Below, in pieces: positions 1 through 8,231 of a stretch of 64,000 bases of DNA. This stretch comes from CAJXMH01 sp040220135 (GTDB lineage: Bacteria > Bacteroidota > Bacteroidia > Flavobacteriales_E > Vicingaceae). Every line of letters starts with the position of its first letter. Position 1 is the first letter of the stretch. The DNA lies in the NCBI GenBank assembly GCA_040220135.1, contig JAVJTT010000021.1:186001-250000 (forward strand), read 5' to 3'. The translations under genes and the position numbers were made by a program. Under the pieces are notes generated by a model that was not told where the DNA came from, searched no databases, and saw nothing but the letters and a program-made list of their open reading frames with translations.

Positions 1-546
1 ACTAACTTAGCATCAAGTGGTGTTTCAGACCAAACAGCCCGAATTACTTGGACTGATTATTCTCATTCTATTTATTTTAAACTTCGATACCGGCCAGTAG
101 GAAATACTACTTGGTCATCAATGTGGATATTACCCGGAAGAGAAAAAAAATGGCTAACCGGCTTAGTTCCTAATACGCAATATGAATGGCAAATGAAATC
201 GGTTTGTTCTTATTTTGACAGAACGGGTACACAGTGGTCTGCCAAACAATTTTTTACATCCGCAATTCCAGGAGCAAGACTAAAGTCTAGCACACCAAAT
301 GAACAAATTGAGTTTAGGGTCTATCCAAACCCAAGTAGCGGTTTATTCTTATTGGAAATTGAAGAAAGCAGCGAGCAGATTCAATTACAAGTTATTGACC
401 TACTTGGCAAAGTCATTTTAAACTCAACCTTAACGGGAATTAGAACTGAATTGGATTTAAGTAATCACCCTAATGGGCTTTACTTTATTCGATTGCAGAC
501 GGCAAAAGGAATAAAATCTTTACGGATTGTGAAGCAGAGTAATTAA
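1..546 (+). CDS. 5'-truncated T9SS-sorted secreted protein with fibronectin III-like domain
   Basis: The reading frame is open from base 1, so the N-terminus lies outside the window; the ATG at 121 is internal. The visible part starts with a fibronectin type III-like fold (residues TWTDYS, FKLRYRPVG, then LVPNTQYEWQMKSVC, the usual FnIII strand pattern). It ends with a type A T9SS sorting domain: the YPNPSSG turn, IDLLGK, then NGLYFIRLQT and a basic tail. The product is probably exported through Sec and T9SS and held at or released from the cell surface. The role of the missing N-terminal part cannot be judged. It is followed 19 bp later by a convergent gene that also encodes a T9SS-sorted protein. 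Confidence 0.85.
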   Translation, partial: TNLASSGVSDQTARITWTDYSHSIYFKLRYRPVGNTTWSSMWILPGREKKWLTGLVPNTQYEWQMKSVCSYFDRTGTQWSAKQFFTSAIPGARLKSSTPNEQIEFRVYPNPSSGLFLLEIEESSEQIQLQVIDLLGKVILNSTLTGIRTELDLSNHPNGLYFIRLQTAKGIKSLRIVKQSN

Positions 547-565
547 AGGAGTTTAGAATTTTAAA

Positions 566-1828
566 TTAATCCACTTTAATCAGCTTTTGTCGGCTTAACA
601 AACGGCCATTCGAGAAGACTTCAATGAAATAAATTCCGTTTTTAAAAGCGCTTAAATTAATTTCTTCTTTGGCTTGAAAGCGATGCAATAGCTTACCTGA
701 AGTATTAAATAACCGAATTTCTAAGGATTTTTGATTTCCATTTGGGCTTACAATCTGCAAGTAGTCTTTTACCGGATTGGGGTAGACTAAAAGCTGATTA
801 TTTTGAAATTCATCTTCAAGCCCGTTTAAAATAAAGGTATGCGATTGGCTTAGACTATCCACTTTGCTACAATTATATACTTTAAGTTGTATTTGATAGG
901 TGCCACCGCTTGCATAAGGGTGGATTGGGTTGTAGGTTGAACTAGTAGCACCATCTCCAAAATCCCAACGAACTGAGTCGATGCGCGATAAGGTATCCAA
1001 CTTGAATTGCAGCTGATTTCCTGTTTGTGGTAGAATGGTAAAGCTTGCTTTAGGGTACTTTAAGCTAAAATCCCATTTGGCTAAACTATCGTAGGCAATT
1101 CTTTTAGCAGCTCTTTTAATAGTGTCCGATACTGCAGTTGCTAAGTTATAATTCCAATTGATTAGGGTAGGGTCTTTTTTAAAGATTAGGGTATAAAAAG
1201 TGCAAGCAGCAGCATAAGAACCGGCTGCAGAGGGATGAGAGCCATCAGCAGCATAAAGGTTAATGTTGGGGTGATGGGTTCTTATATAGTTCCAAACCGG
1301 GCCAACCGGACTCATTTCAGTCTGATTGTCTTGTGCAAGTAAAGTATAGTTTGCGGTTAAGGCACTGTCCATGCCCTGATAAGTGCACATATAGGGCAGA
1401 AAAGCGCAATTGAGGTTGTCTCCATTTTGTCTTCCCCAAGTGGTGTAAAAAAGTGGCTGAGAGCATTCATTATTAGAGCGAATGGTATCGCAAAGTAGTT
1501 TCACATTCGGGTAAACGTCTTGATAAAAAGTAGCACTGTCAAAAGCCACCTCCTGACTTTGGCCTTGTAAGCTGACAAAGTCCCAATCGTTGGAAAAGAT
1601 CTTGTTCATCACGGTAGCATTGGCAGCGTGATGCAGAAAACGATTTCCCCCTGGGGTATGACTATCAAAGATTAAACTATCTCCTGTGCTTTGCGCCATA
1701 TTGGCTACCAATTGAGGTAAGTTGTTGTATGCCGTGTAGGAGTTTCCAATAAACAGCGCTTTTTTAGTCTGCTGGGCTTGGATTAGGAAGGTGCTGATAA
1801 AGAGGGTAATGGATAATAGTAGCTTCAT
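566..1828 (-). CDS. Secreted SGNH-hydrolase-like protein with PKD domain and T9SS sorting signal
   Basis: The 420-residue protein has a Sec signal peptide (residues 1-19, ending LIQAQ). It continues with an SGNH/GDSL-like hydrolase region: GNSYT at 28-32 supplies a candidate nucleophile Ser30, and DGSHPS at 195-200 supplies the Asp/His pair expected near the end of that fold. A PKD domain follows (about 258-335, with WDFGDG), then a T9SS type A sorting domain (about 345-420, YPNPVKDYLQI and NGIYFIEV). This suggests a surface-exported esterase, lipase or carbohydrate esterase; the substrate is unknown. The SGNH assignment rests on motifs only and the oxyanion-hole blocks are not obvious. PKD and sorting domain are clear. 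Confidence 0.82.
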   Translation of the reverse strand: MKLLLSITLFISTFLIQAQQTKKALFIGNSYTAYNNLPQLVANMAQSTGDSLIFDSHTPGGNRFLHHAANATVMNKIFSNDWDFVSLQGQSQEVAFDSATFYQDVYPNVKLLCDTIRSNNECSQPLFYTTWGRQNGDNLNCAFLPYMCTYQGMDSALTANYTLLAQDNQTEMSPVGPVWNYIRTHHPNINLYAADGSHPSAAGSYAAACTFYTLIFKKDPTLINWNYNLATAVSDTIKRAAKRIAYDSLAKWDFSLKYPKASFTILPQTGNQLQFKLDTLSRIDSVRWDFGDGATSSTYNPIHPYASGGTYQIQLKVYNCSKVDSLSQSHTFILNGLEDEFQNNQLLVYPNPVKDYLQIVSPNGNQKSLEIRLFNTSGKLLHRFQAKEEINLSAFKNGIYFIEVFSNGRLLSRQKLIKVD

Positions 1829-1941
1829 GCTACAAAGAAAGTCAAAATTAAAAGAGCACTTTACAACTTTGAAAAGCTAAGTTGTCTCAAGAGTTAAATA
1901 AATAAGTTAATTTCAACCTACTAACCGTTTATGAAACCAAT

Positions 1942-2838
1942 ATGAAATATGGCTTTTTAATGCTTACGTTTTTGTTTGCCGCTTGCAAGGGGCTTATTTC
2001 GCAAAACTACATTCCCTACCACAATCTATTAAATCGGGCTGAGATGAAAATCTTTGACCAAGATTATGAGGAAGCATCGTTGATAATTCAACGAGCCTTT
2101 CAGTTAGAAGAAGGTCTTAGCAAGGATCACTATTTGTTAGCCATTTGTTTATCGAAGGTAAATCCCTACCAACATCAGGGAGAAATTGAATCTCACTTAA
2201 AGCAGGCAGCAGAAAAAGGCAGTATTAATCGTTGGTTGAAGTATGCTCCTTTGGACTATCAAATCAACGACAGTCTTCTAGCTAGTTTACAAGCTAATAG
2301 TAAGAATTGGTCTAAGAGCACTCAAGCTATTCAAGATACGGTAGATTACTTCATTGCTAAAGATCAGCAATTCCGAAAAGTCTTGGTAGACTCCATTAAG
2401 CCTTACTATCAAGAAGATAGTGAGGAGTTAAAGGCTTACTGGAAAAAGATAAGCCGAAATGATTCTTTGCTGCAGCTCGAATTTTTAGCATACATCAAAG
2501 AAAATGGCTATCCGGGAACCAAACAGAGTGGTTCAAGTAGAGTTGGAATAATATTACTGCATTTGCGACCCAGTTTGTTGGAAAGTTACCAAAGTGTTCT
2601 GATGGAAGAGATAAAAGCCGGAAACCTCGACCCTTATTATTACGCTAGCATGATGGATCGAATCGCCTGCATTAAAAATAAAGAGGCTTTTTATGCGGCT
2701 TATCCAGTAGAAGAAGAATGCTTGCCAACTCCTGACTATATTATAGCCAACCGTTTAAAAATTGGATTAAGTCCTTTTTTTCAAGGTCCAAGAAGGTTTG
2801 TCGATTTTTCTAGAGCCACTTTGTTGAAGATGCCTTGA
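1942..2838 (+). CDS. Hypothetical exported protein, DUF6624-like C-terminal half
   Basis: The 298-residue protein starts with a hydrophobic leader; LFAAC at 11-15 could be a lipobox, or the leader could be cleaved by signal peptidase I near ISQN. Residues 28-70 look like one TPR-type helical hairpin (NRAEMKIFDQDYEEA). The C-terminal half has the order ENGYPG, then an IILLHLRP stretch, a helix, and YYYASMMDRI, which resembles the DUF6624 family as I recall it. No catalytic residues can be named. It stands alone between a divergent T9SS gene and a lipoprotein gene on the same strand. The family call is tentative; that it is a real exported protein is well supported by length and leader. Confidence 0.7.
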   Translation: MKYGFLMLTFLFAACKGLISQNYIPYHNLLNRAEMKIFDQDYEEASLIIQRAFQLEEGLSKDHYLLAICLSKVNPYQHQGEIESHLKQAAEKGSINRWLKYAPLDYQINDSLLASLQANSKNWSKSTQAIQDTVDYFIAKDQQFRKVLVDSIKPYYQEDSEELKAYWKKISRNDSLLQLEFLAYIKENGYPGTKQSGSSRVGIILLHLRPSLLESYQSVLMEEIKAGNLDPYYYASMMDRIACIKNKEAFYAAYPVEEECLPTPDYIIANRLKIGLSPFFQGPRRFVDFSRATLLKMP

Positions 2839-2973
2839 ACTGCTTTATAAGTCCCTCACTCTCGCAATACTATAAATCTACGGTAAACTACCTAGCACTT
2901 TTACGAGTAATTCCCCACCTCAATTGAAGTAGGTCTATGATACTTTTACCTCATATTAATCTTAAAACAAAAT

Positions 2974-3666
2974 ATGATGAAGTTCAACAACCTATTGCTC
3001 TTTACTTTTATTGCTTTATTCACCTTTAGTGCCTGCGAAAAAGACGAAGACGAGGAAACGACACCTGCTACTACTAACACCACCAACAACAATGGCGGAA
3101 GTGGAAATAACGGCGGAGGCTCCGGAAATAATGGAGGTGGTTCTAATAACACCAGTGCCACCGATTCCTTGGCGAAAATGACTAACAACGTAATCCAATA
3201 CCGCGATACCTTAACCGGCAAGGATACTACAATCTCTTTTGGATATTATTTTGCCGAAGATGGAAAGGTATTTGTTCATCAAAAAAGCAATCGCTTTTCA
3301 AAACCGACTTTAATGATCCATTTTACCGAAGGGGGTATGCCTTATTTTCCTGCGAATGATAAAACTTATACCTATCGTTCAACCATATCCGGAACCAGAC
3401 CTCCACAAGGAGAGTGGGACTTTCAATTTTGTCCTTCTGGAGGAGTTCCAAACTCTACAGCAAACTGCTTCACTCAAGATTATATCGGCACTTTTACGAT
3501 TGATGCCGAGGGTACCTTATACTACCAAAGAAGTGGAGATACTTTTACTTTGTCCTTCTTCGATTATCAAACCGGAGGCTATTCCTTTAGTGGGAAAATT
3601 GAATTTACCAATGCCACGGTAGGTGATCCGAATTACGATGGTTCTTATATTACCGGAACGCTTTAA
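2974..3666 (+). CDS. Lipoprotein with Asn/Gly/Ser-rich linker, unknown function
   Basis: The 230-residue protein has a clear SPII leader: hydrophobic residues 5-19, then FSAC with the lipidated Cys about residue 21, followed by an acidic stretch (EKDEDEE) like the surface-export signal of Bacteroidota lipoproteins. Residues about 30-58 are a low-complexity linker built from repeated GGGSGNN units. The remaining 170 residues look like a beta-rich domain with many aromatic residues; I do not recognise the family. The start could be either of two adjacent ATG codons. A strong terminator follows. The antisense reading frames here are shadows of the repetitive linker. Confidence 0.78.
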   Translation: MMKFNNLLLFTFIALFTFSACEKDEDEETTPATTNTTNNNGGSGNNGGGSGNNGGGSNNTSATDSLAKMTNNVIQYRDTLTGKDTTISFGYYFAEDGKVFVHQKSNRFSKPTLMIHFTEGGMPYFPANDKTYTYRSTISGTRPPQGEWDFQFCPSGGVPNSTANCFTQDYIGTFTIDAEGTLYYQRSGDTFTLSFFDYQTGGYSFSGKIEFTNATVGDPNYDGSYITGTL

Positions 3667-3684
3667 GAATGTTTTTGTAGAATT

Positions 3685-3717
3685 AAAAAGGGCAAAGTGA
3701 TAGCTTTGCCCTTTTTT
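3685..3717. terminator. Bidirectional rho-independent terminator
   Basis: Perfect 8-bp stem GGGCAAAG/CTTTGCCC with a 6-nt loop, preceded by an A run and followed by a T run, so it can work in both directions. It lies between the convergent lipoprotein and nitroreductase genes. Confidence 0.88.
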
Positions 3718-3748
3718 AGTTTAACTCTTTTCAACAAGCATTTTTTAA

Positions 3749-4522
3749 TTACACCTCCTTCACAAATAGCTCCCGCTCAAAGCGAATCCGTGGTCCGTAA
3801 ATGCCGTTTTTAGCTCTTTTACCTACACTAATAGCCATGCAGACTTCAGCCTTTCCATAAGGTAGGTTCAATAACTTTCTAACTCTTCTTTGGTCTAATC
3901 CTTCAATCGGGCAAGAATCATAACCATAAGCTCGAAAAGCCAACATTAAATTCTCACAAGCCAAAGCGGTTGATTTGTTGGCCCACACCCGCATGTCGGC
4001 ATGCGATTTGGGTTGCCTTGGCATGGGTTTAAACAAAGCAACTACATTAAAAACAATCCGCTTTAGCATCCCAAACCACCCCAAAAATCCCTGATAATAG
4101 GCGAGGGGTGTAATTTTCTTATAATAATCAAAGGCCGCTTTGGGAGTTTTAAAAGGCTGCTTTTTCAATTCTTCTAGCATCAGTTTGCTGTTGCGCCTCC
4201 AAGTGTCGGTGCGCGCTACTACCACAATCATTTCAGCGGCTGTTTTTACTGTATTTTGACCCATGCACAAGGGAATGAGCTTTTCCCGTTTGGCTTCAGA
4301 TCTGACCCAATAAAATTCCCAAGGCTGCATATTAGAAGAGTTAGGCGCTTTTAAAGCCAAGTCAAAACAAGCTTGCATTACATCCTCAGGAATCTTTTCA
4401 TCGGTGTACACCCGGCAAGAGCGACGATTTTCCACTAGTTCGGTAAAAGCTTCCGGATTGTGGTAATCTGAATCTTCGGTGTATTTGATTTCAGGGTTTT
4501 CAGATAGAATACTCTTCGCCAT
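3749..4522 (-). CDS. Nitroreductase family protein
   Basis: FMN-dependent NAD(P)H oxidoreductase of the nitroreductase fold. VENRRSCRVYTDEKI, the family's N-terminal FMN-phosphate-binding arginines, is followed by APNSSNMQPWEF and a C-terminal block containing ACENLMLAFRAYG and the glycine loop near GLDQRRV. The frame could start at 4579, but the first 19 residues of that version look unlike the family, and the DNA there holds an inverted repeat, so I prefer the ATG at 4522 (MAKSILSENP). A stretch of about 30 residues around a Trp/Gly-rich segment (FLGWFGMLKRIVF) is an insertion that may cap the active site. The substrate is unknown. A decayed fragment of a paralogue lies at 13.44-13.50 kb. 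Confidence 0.88.
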   Translation of the reverse strand: MAKSILSENPEIKYTEDSDYHNPEAFTELVENRRSCRVYTDEKIPEDVMQACFDLALKAPNSSNMQPWEFYWVRSEAKREKLIPLCMGQNTVKTAAEMIVVVARTDTWRRNSKLMLEELKKQPFKTPKAAFDYYKKITPLAYYQGFLGWFGMLKRIVFNVVALFKPMPRQPKSHADMRVWANKSTALACENLMLAFRAYGYDSCPIEGLDQRRVRKLLNLPYGKAEVCMAISVGKRAKNGIYGPRIRFERELFVKEV

Positions 4523-4556
4523 AAAGGTTGATTTTGTTTGGCTTACGAAAGTAAGG

Positions 4557-4579
4557 ATGTCAGCTACTTTAACTGACAT
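4557..4579. promoter_or_regulatory. Inverted repeat upstream of nitroreductase gene
   Basis: ATGTCAG, nine bases, CTGACAT: a perfect 7-bp inverted repeat directly upstream of the preferred start codon. It could be an operator for a dimeric repressor. It also contains the alternative upstream ATG, so if that start were used it would simply be coding DNA. Confidence 0.35.
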
Positions 4580-4658
4580 GAGTTCGTTTTCTTCTGCACA
4601 TGCCGCTTAGCAAGTAAAACTTCCCATCGAGCTTACTGTTTATACCCACAAACACTCC

Positions 4659-5378
4659 ATGAAATTCACGAAAGTTATCTTAATCTTTTTAAGCCTCTTT
4701 AGTTTAGGAAGTTGTCAGGCGCAAGAAAAGCAAGCAAAGCAGAAAACGTACATTTTTAAGTCAGACGATCCCAACGGCATAGGCAAATGGTACATGGGAA
4801 GAGAAATTGCTCATGTCATGGGTTATCGAGGCATGGCTTGGTTAGAACGCAATGAGCGAGAAAAAGAAGAGAATACCAGTCGTTTAATCCAAAATATGAA
4901 TATTCAACCTCATGATGTGATTGCCGACATAGGCGCTGGTTCGGGCTATCATGTTTTTAAAATGGCTCCTTTAGCAGGTTCAGGCTTGATCTATGCCGTA
5001 GATATTCAGCAGGAAATGTTGGATGCTATTGCCCAAAGGCAAAAGCAGCAAAAGATTGAGAACATTAAACGCATTAAAGGGGAGGAGCAGAGCGCCAATT
5101 TGCCTGCCAATAGTGTCGATAAAGTGCTGATGGTAGACGTTTACCATGAATTCAGCTACCCTAAAGAAATGCTGCAGTCGATTCAGGAAGCATTAAAGCC
5201 TGAGGGAAAAATTTACCTGATCGAATACCGTATGGAAGACCCTAAAGTCCCCATTAAGCGTTTACATAAAATGACCGAAAAGCAAGCCGTAAAAGAATTT
5301 ACCGCCAATGGTTTTCAGTTGATTGAAAACATTGACAACCTCCCTTGGCAACATTGTATGGTGTTTGAGAAAAAGTAA
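4659..5378 (+). CDS. Exported class I SAM-dependent methyltransferase-like lipoprotein
   Basis: The 239-residue protein has a lipoprotein leader (residues 1-19, LGSC with the lipid-carrying Cys, then QAQEK). It then has a Rossmann methyltransferase domain: ADIGAGSGYH (motif I), AVDIQQEML (motif II acidic residue), a DKVLMVDVYHEF block (motif IV) and a C-terminal IYLIEYRMED strand. The mature domain looks complete. Such a leader would put the enzyme outside the cytoplasm, where S-adenosylmethionine is not expected, so either the export prediction or the use of SAM is unusual. The neighbouring genes give no functional clue. Confidence 0.85.
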   Translation: MKFTKVILIFLSLFSLGSCQAQEKQAKQKTYIFKSDDPNGIGKWYMGREIAHVMGYRGMAWLERNEREKEENTSRLIQNMNIQPHDVIADIGAGSGYHVFKMAPLAGSGLIYAVDIQQEMLDAIAQRQKQQKIENIKRIKGEEQSANLPANSVDKVLMVDVYHEFSYPKEMLQSIQEALKPEGKIYLIEYRMEDPKVPIKRLHKMTEKQAVKEFTANGFQLIENIDNLPWQHCMVFEKK

Positions 5379-5385
5379 TAAGCTC

Positions 5386-5509
5386 TTCAACTAAATGCCG
5401 CCACTTCCTTAATCAAAGCCAACACTTCTTAGCGATTTGACCAAGAATGTATCTCTCAACCATCAATTTATCTTCAATAGGAATTAGAAAAGCGCTTGCT
5501 TCAATCTCG
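5386..5509 (-). pseudogene. Possible short coding remnant
   Basis: On the minus strand this gap reads as plausible protein (IEASAFLIPIEDKLMVERY, then a helix-like ILGQIAKK). After a shift of frame it continues VLALIKEVAAFS to a stop. No start codon and no recognised family. It could be the degraded end of a lost gene or chance. Confidence 0.25.
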
Positions 5510-5512
5510 CAA

Positions 5513-7219
5513 CTAAAAACCTATTTTATTCGTTTTTTCCTCTATTTCATTGTTCTTTAATCTGCTAAAGGCTGCTTCTAAGTCAGCTTTGGTAATTTGT
5601 TGTAACTCTTGTTCATTTACAAATTCAACTTGACTTAAACGTTGAGCCTGGGCAATTTTACAGGACTCCAATAGCTTTCTAACCCAACGAGCATTTCCAA
5701 AGTATGCCTGCTTTTCATCCTGCTCATTGTAGATTTCTTTTTGCAGGAATAATTCACCCTCACGATCTAAGGTATAAGTTGATCTTTTTAAATGAAATAA
5801 AAAGATATCCTTCAACTCAGTTGCGGTAAAGTTTGGAAAATGGAATTGTCTAGTAAATCGAGAGGGTAAACCCGGATTGCTGTTTAAAAACTTTTGCATG
5901 GGTTTTTGGTAGCCTGCTACTACAACCACAAAATTCTCACGATCATCTTCCATCCGCTTTAATAATACTTCTATTGCTTCATTGCCAAAGTCATTCTTTC
6001 CTTTATCGCTTAAGCTATAGGCTTCGTCGATAAACAAAAGGCCATGCATGGCCGAATCGATTAATGTATTGGTCTTAACAGCAGTTTGTCCTACATAAGC
6101 CGCCACAAGGTCTTGTCGAGCGGCTTCTACTAAATGGCCTTTCTTGAGAATGCCCATGCATTTGTAAATACGGGCCAATAGACGAGCAACGGTGGTTTTA
6201 CCTGTACCCGGAGGGCCGATAAAAGCAGCGTGTAAGGTAGGGAATTCAGAAATTAAGCCGGCCTCTTTTCTCTTTTGATGAATGGCTAGAAACTGGGTAA
6301 GTTCCTCCAATTCTTTTTTAATGCTAGCTAAGCCAATTAGCTGATTTAGTTCAGCTAACAAATCACTTAAGTTGTCTTCTGCATTCTCTTCATAACTGAA
6401 TTGATAGCAACTTCTTAAGTCCTCTAAAGTGATTTCTCTTAGTAACTCCTCGCTTACTTTCTCACTGCTATCACTTAGGGAAGAGATCAATTTGGCCAGG
6501 CGTGAACTTTGAGCTTTTAGAAGGTCTTCAAACAAGTTTCTTACTTCTCTTGCGTTCCCGAAAAAGCGATCTGCTATACCAGCTAAATAGTTTAGGTATT
6601 TGATGGCGCTTTCTTCAGCTTCAACGCTTAAAAAGTGAGAAGATTTGAGCATCATTTTCTTCAAAATGTTCATCAACTCTTCCGCAGAAAAGTCTTCAAA
6701 GGTGAGATGTGTTGCAAAACGTGACTTTAATCCGGGGTTACTGTTTAGAAGCTCCTCCATTTCTTTAGGGTAACCTGCAAAGATGACCACCAATTTTTCT
6801 CGATGGTCTTCCATGTATTTTAAAATGGTTTCAAGGGCTTCATCTCCAAAATCAGACTTGCCATCTGCTTTTAAGGCATAGGCTTCGTCAACAAATAAAA
6901 TCCCCCCAATTGCTTCCTCTAATTTTGCTTTTGTTTTTTTTGCCGTTTGACCAATGTATTCCCCAACAAGGGCTGAGCGATCGTTTTCTACTACATGTCC
7001 TTTTTCTAGCAGTCCGATGCTTTTAAATACTTTTCCCACCAATCGAGCCACGGTGGTTTTTCCGGTTCCGGGATTACCACTAAAAACCATGTGTAAACTC
7101 AAAGATTGACTTTGAATTCCGTGAGACTCTTTGAGTTTAGCAATATTCAGATAATCTACAAGCTGAACAAATTCTTCCTTTACCTTGTCTAATCCTACTA
7201 AGGCGTTGAGTTCTGCCAA
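5513..7219 (-). CDS. Double AAA+ ATPase of the CbbX/SpoVK type, probably translated by frameshift from the upstream gene
   Basis: Two tandem AAA+ modules. D1: Walker A GNPGTGKT at 48-55, Walker B ILFVDEAYAL near 107-116, arginine-finger block NPGLKSRF at 161-168. D2: GPPGTGKT at 335-342, LLFIDEAY at 394-401, NPGLPSRF at 448-455. Both keep the CbbX/SpoVK/EccA-type pattern (AELNxLxGL at the front, GQTAxKT after Walker A). The only usable start is TTG at 7219, and it falls on a Leu inside that conserved front motif; D2 has the same Leu internally. The frame is open further upstream to a TGA at 7283-7285, inside a run of ten A that also ends the preceding gene, with no ATG or GTG in between. I therefore think translation mostly enters by a -1 frameshift or transcript slippage, giving a fusion of about 902 residues. 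Role: probably remodelling a partner protein complex. Confidence 0.9.
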   Translation of the reverse strand: MAELNALVGLDKVKEEFVQLVDYLNIAKLKESHGIQSQSLSLHMVFSGNPGTGKTTVARLVGKVFKSIGLLEKGHVVENDRSALVGEYIGQTAKKTKAKLEEAIGGILFVDEAYALKADGKSDFGDEALETILKYMEDHREKLVVIFAGYPKEMEELLNSNPGLKSRFATHLTFEDFSAEELMNILKKMMLKSSHFLSVEAEESAIKYLNYLAGIADRFFGNAREVRNLFEDLLKAQSSRLAKLISSLSDSSEKVSEELLREITLEDLRSCYQFSYEENAEDNLSDLLAELNQLIGLASIKKELEELTQFLAIHQKRKEAGLISEFPTLHAAFIGPPGTGKTTVARLLARIYKCMGILKKGHLVEAARQDLVAAYVGQTAVKTNTLIDSAMHGLLFIDEAYSLSDKGKNDFGNEAIEVLLKRMEDDRENFVVVVAGYQKPMQKFLNSNPGLPSRFTRQFHFPNFTATELKDIFLFHLKRSTYTLDREGELFLQKEIYNEQDEKQAYFGNARWVRKLLESCKIAQAQRLSQVEFVNEQELQQITKADLEAAFSRLKNNEIEEKTNKIGF

Positions 7220-7260
7220 GGATTCTTTTAGACTAGGGTTAGTAGGAATTGCCTCCGGAT

Positions 7261-8220
7261 CTAGCTCAAGGACTTTTTTTTTTCAGTCAACAGTACCCAC
7301 TTTTGATTCCCATAGCACATTTGGGCAATACTATCACCATCATTAATGCATTCTGAAAGTTCTTCTTCAGGAAACTGATCACTAACTAAAAGGCTTTGGT
7401 CTAAAATAGTAGGATCTTCTCTATGGTAGAAGATAAAGTTCGACTTAGAGTAAAACAAACGAATTAGCCATTGTCCATTTTTCCAAAGAAGTCCTACAAA
7501 CTCATTGGGGTCTTCATCGGTGTGGTTAGAAGTAAGTTGTGGCATTTCCTGCTTGCTTTCTGCAGCGCAAGCAAAATAGGTTTGGTTTTGCTCGAACAGT
7601 AGGTTAAGAAAATAGCCGTTTTCTTCCCAAGTTTCTATCTCTTGTTTGGGAAACTCATTAGGACTTACGATCCAAAATTGATCGAGCCAGTCTTCGCGGA
7701 GTTCCAAAACAAAAAACCAATCTGTGCCGTCGGATACGCCTTGTTCAATGAAGTAACCATCTTCAAAATACTCAGTGAACAAGGCTTCTCCAAACTCTTC
7801 TACTAAAACATACTCTTGTGTATTCTCGACGTTTACAGACTTTCTTAATACCATTACCCATTGGTTGTCGCCATAAGCAACTGACTCCACTCGATACCCC
7901 GCTTGAGTGTAGGTTTGAACCTTTTCTTGCTCAAACACCTCCATTCGGAGAATAAACCACTCTTGTGATTCGTCAATAGGGTCATCAGAAACTTCTTCAA
8001 CATCAAAATCATCTTCAGGAATTTTATCAAAACTTTCCTCAATTTCAATTTTAAGTGCTTTAACCTTCTCTGAGTCAGGTTCAAGCTCCTCAGCTTCATT
8101 GATAGCCTTGCTAGCTTGCAGCAGCTGTCCATTTTGCAAATACATACTGGCTAAATCGAACTTTACTTGAGCTTGATCAGATAGTTTATCAGAATTAAAG
8201 ATGGAATCTAAAAAAGACAT
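7261..8220 (-). CDS. TPR plus W-motif repeat protein (DUF7477-like), frameshift partner of the AAA+ ATPase
   Basis: Of the 319 residues, 12-50 form a TPR-like hairpin (KFDLASMYLQNGQLLQASKAI) and 60-85 are an acidic linker. The rest is about five repeats with a period near 46-47 residues, each carrying the pattern G-Y/D-x-I/V ... G-x-x-W-V-x-x-L: around 108-125 (AYGDNQWVMVL), 154-172, 201-219, 247-256 and 294-312 (CYGNQKWVLL). The pattern resembles DUF7477 domains as I recall them. The gene ends TEKKKSLS directly after a run of ten A; a shift to -1 there joins it to the downstream ATPase exactly after the last repeat. It lies 11 bp after the membrane-protein gene, in one operon. N-terminal TPR plus CbbX-like ATPase is also the layout of EccA in type VII secretion. 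Confidence 0.85.
   Translation of the reverse strand: MSFLDSIFNSDKLSDQAQVKFDLASMYLQNGQLLQASKAINEAEELEPDSEKVKALKIEIEESFDKIPEDDFDVEEVSDDPIDESQEWFILRMEVFEQEKVQTYTQAGYRVESVAYGDNQWVMVLRKSVNVENTQEYVLVEEFGEALFTEYFEDGYFIEQGVSDGTDWFFVLELREDWLDQFWIVSPNEFPKQEIETWEENGYFLNLLFEQNQTYFACAAESKQEMPQLTSNHTDEDPNEFVGLLWKNGQWLIRLFYSKSNFIFYHREDPTILDQSLLVSDQFPEEELSECINDGDSIAQMCYGNQKWVLLTEKKKSLS
7274..7283 (-). promoter_or_regulatory. Candidate -1 slippery site (run of ten A followed by G)
   Basis: On the coding strand the 3' end of the TPR gene reads GAA AAA AAA AAG TCC TTG AGC TAG. The run contains the dnaX-type heptamer A AAA AAG. The AAA+ frame is the -1 frame here and is closed just upstream by TGA, so it opens only inside the run. 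Both ribosomal -1 slippage and RNA polymerase slippage (adding one A) would produce the fusion. An indel that arose recently or in the assembly is the alternative. Confidence 0.65.
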
Positions 8221-8231
8221 TGGGTTTAAGA

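Noticed and set aside
2946..3221. Antisense frame with Pro/Leu repeats
   Set aside because: It is the complement of the Gly/Asn-rich linker of the lipoprotein gene.
7230..7260. Shine-Dalgarno-led internal start for the AAA+ gene (GGAGG at 7252-7256, coding strand)
   Set aside because: No ATG, GTG or TTG stands at a suitable distance; the TTG at 7219 is over 30 bases away, and this phylum makes little use of such sites.
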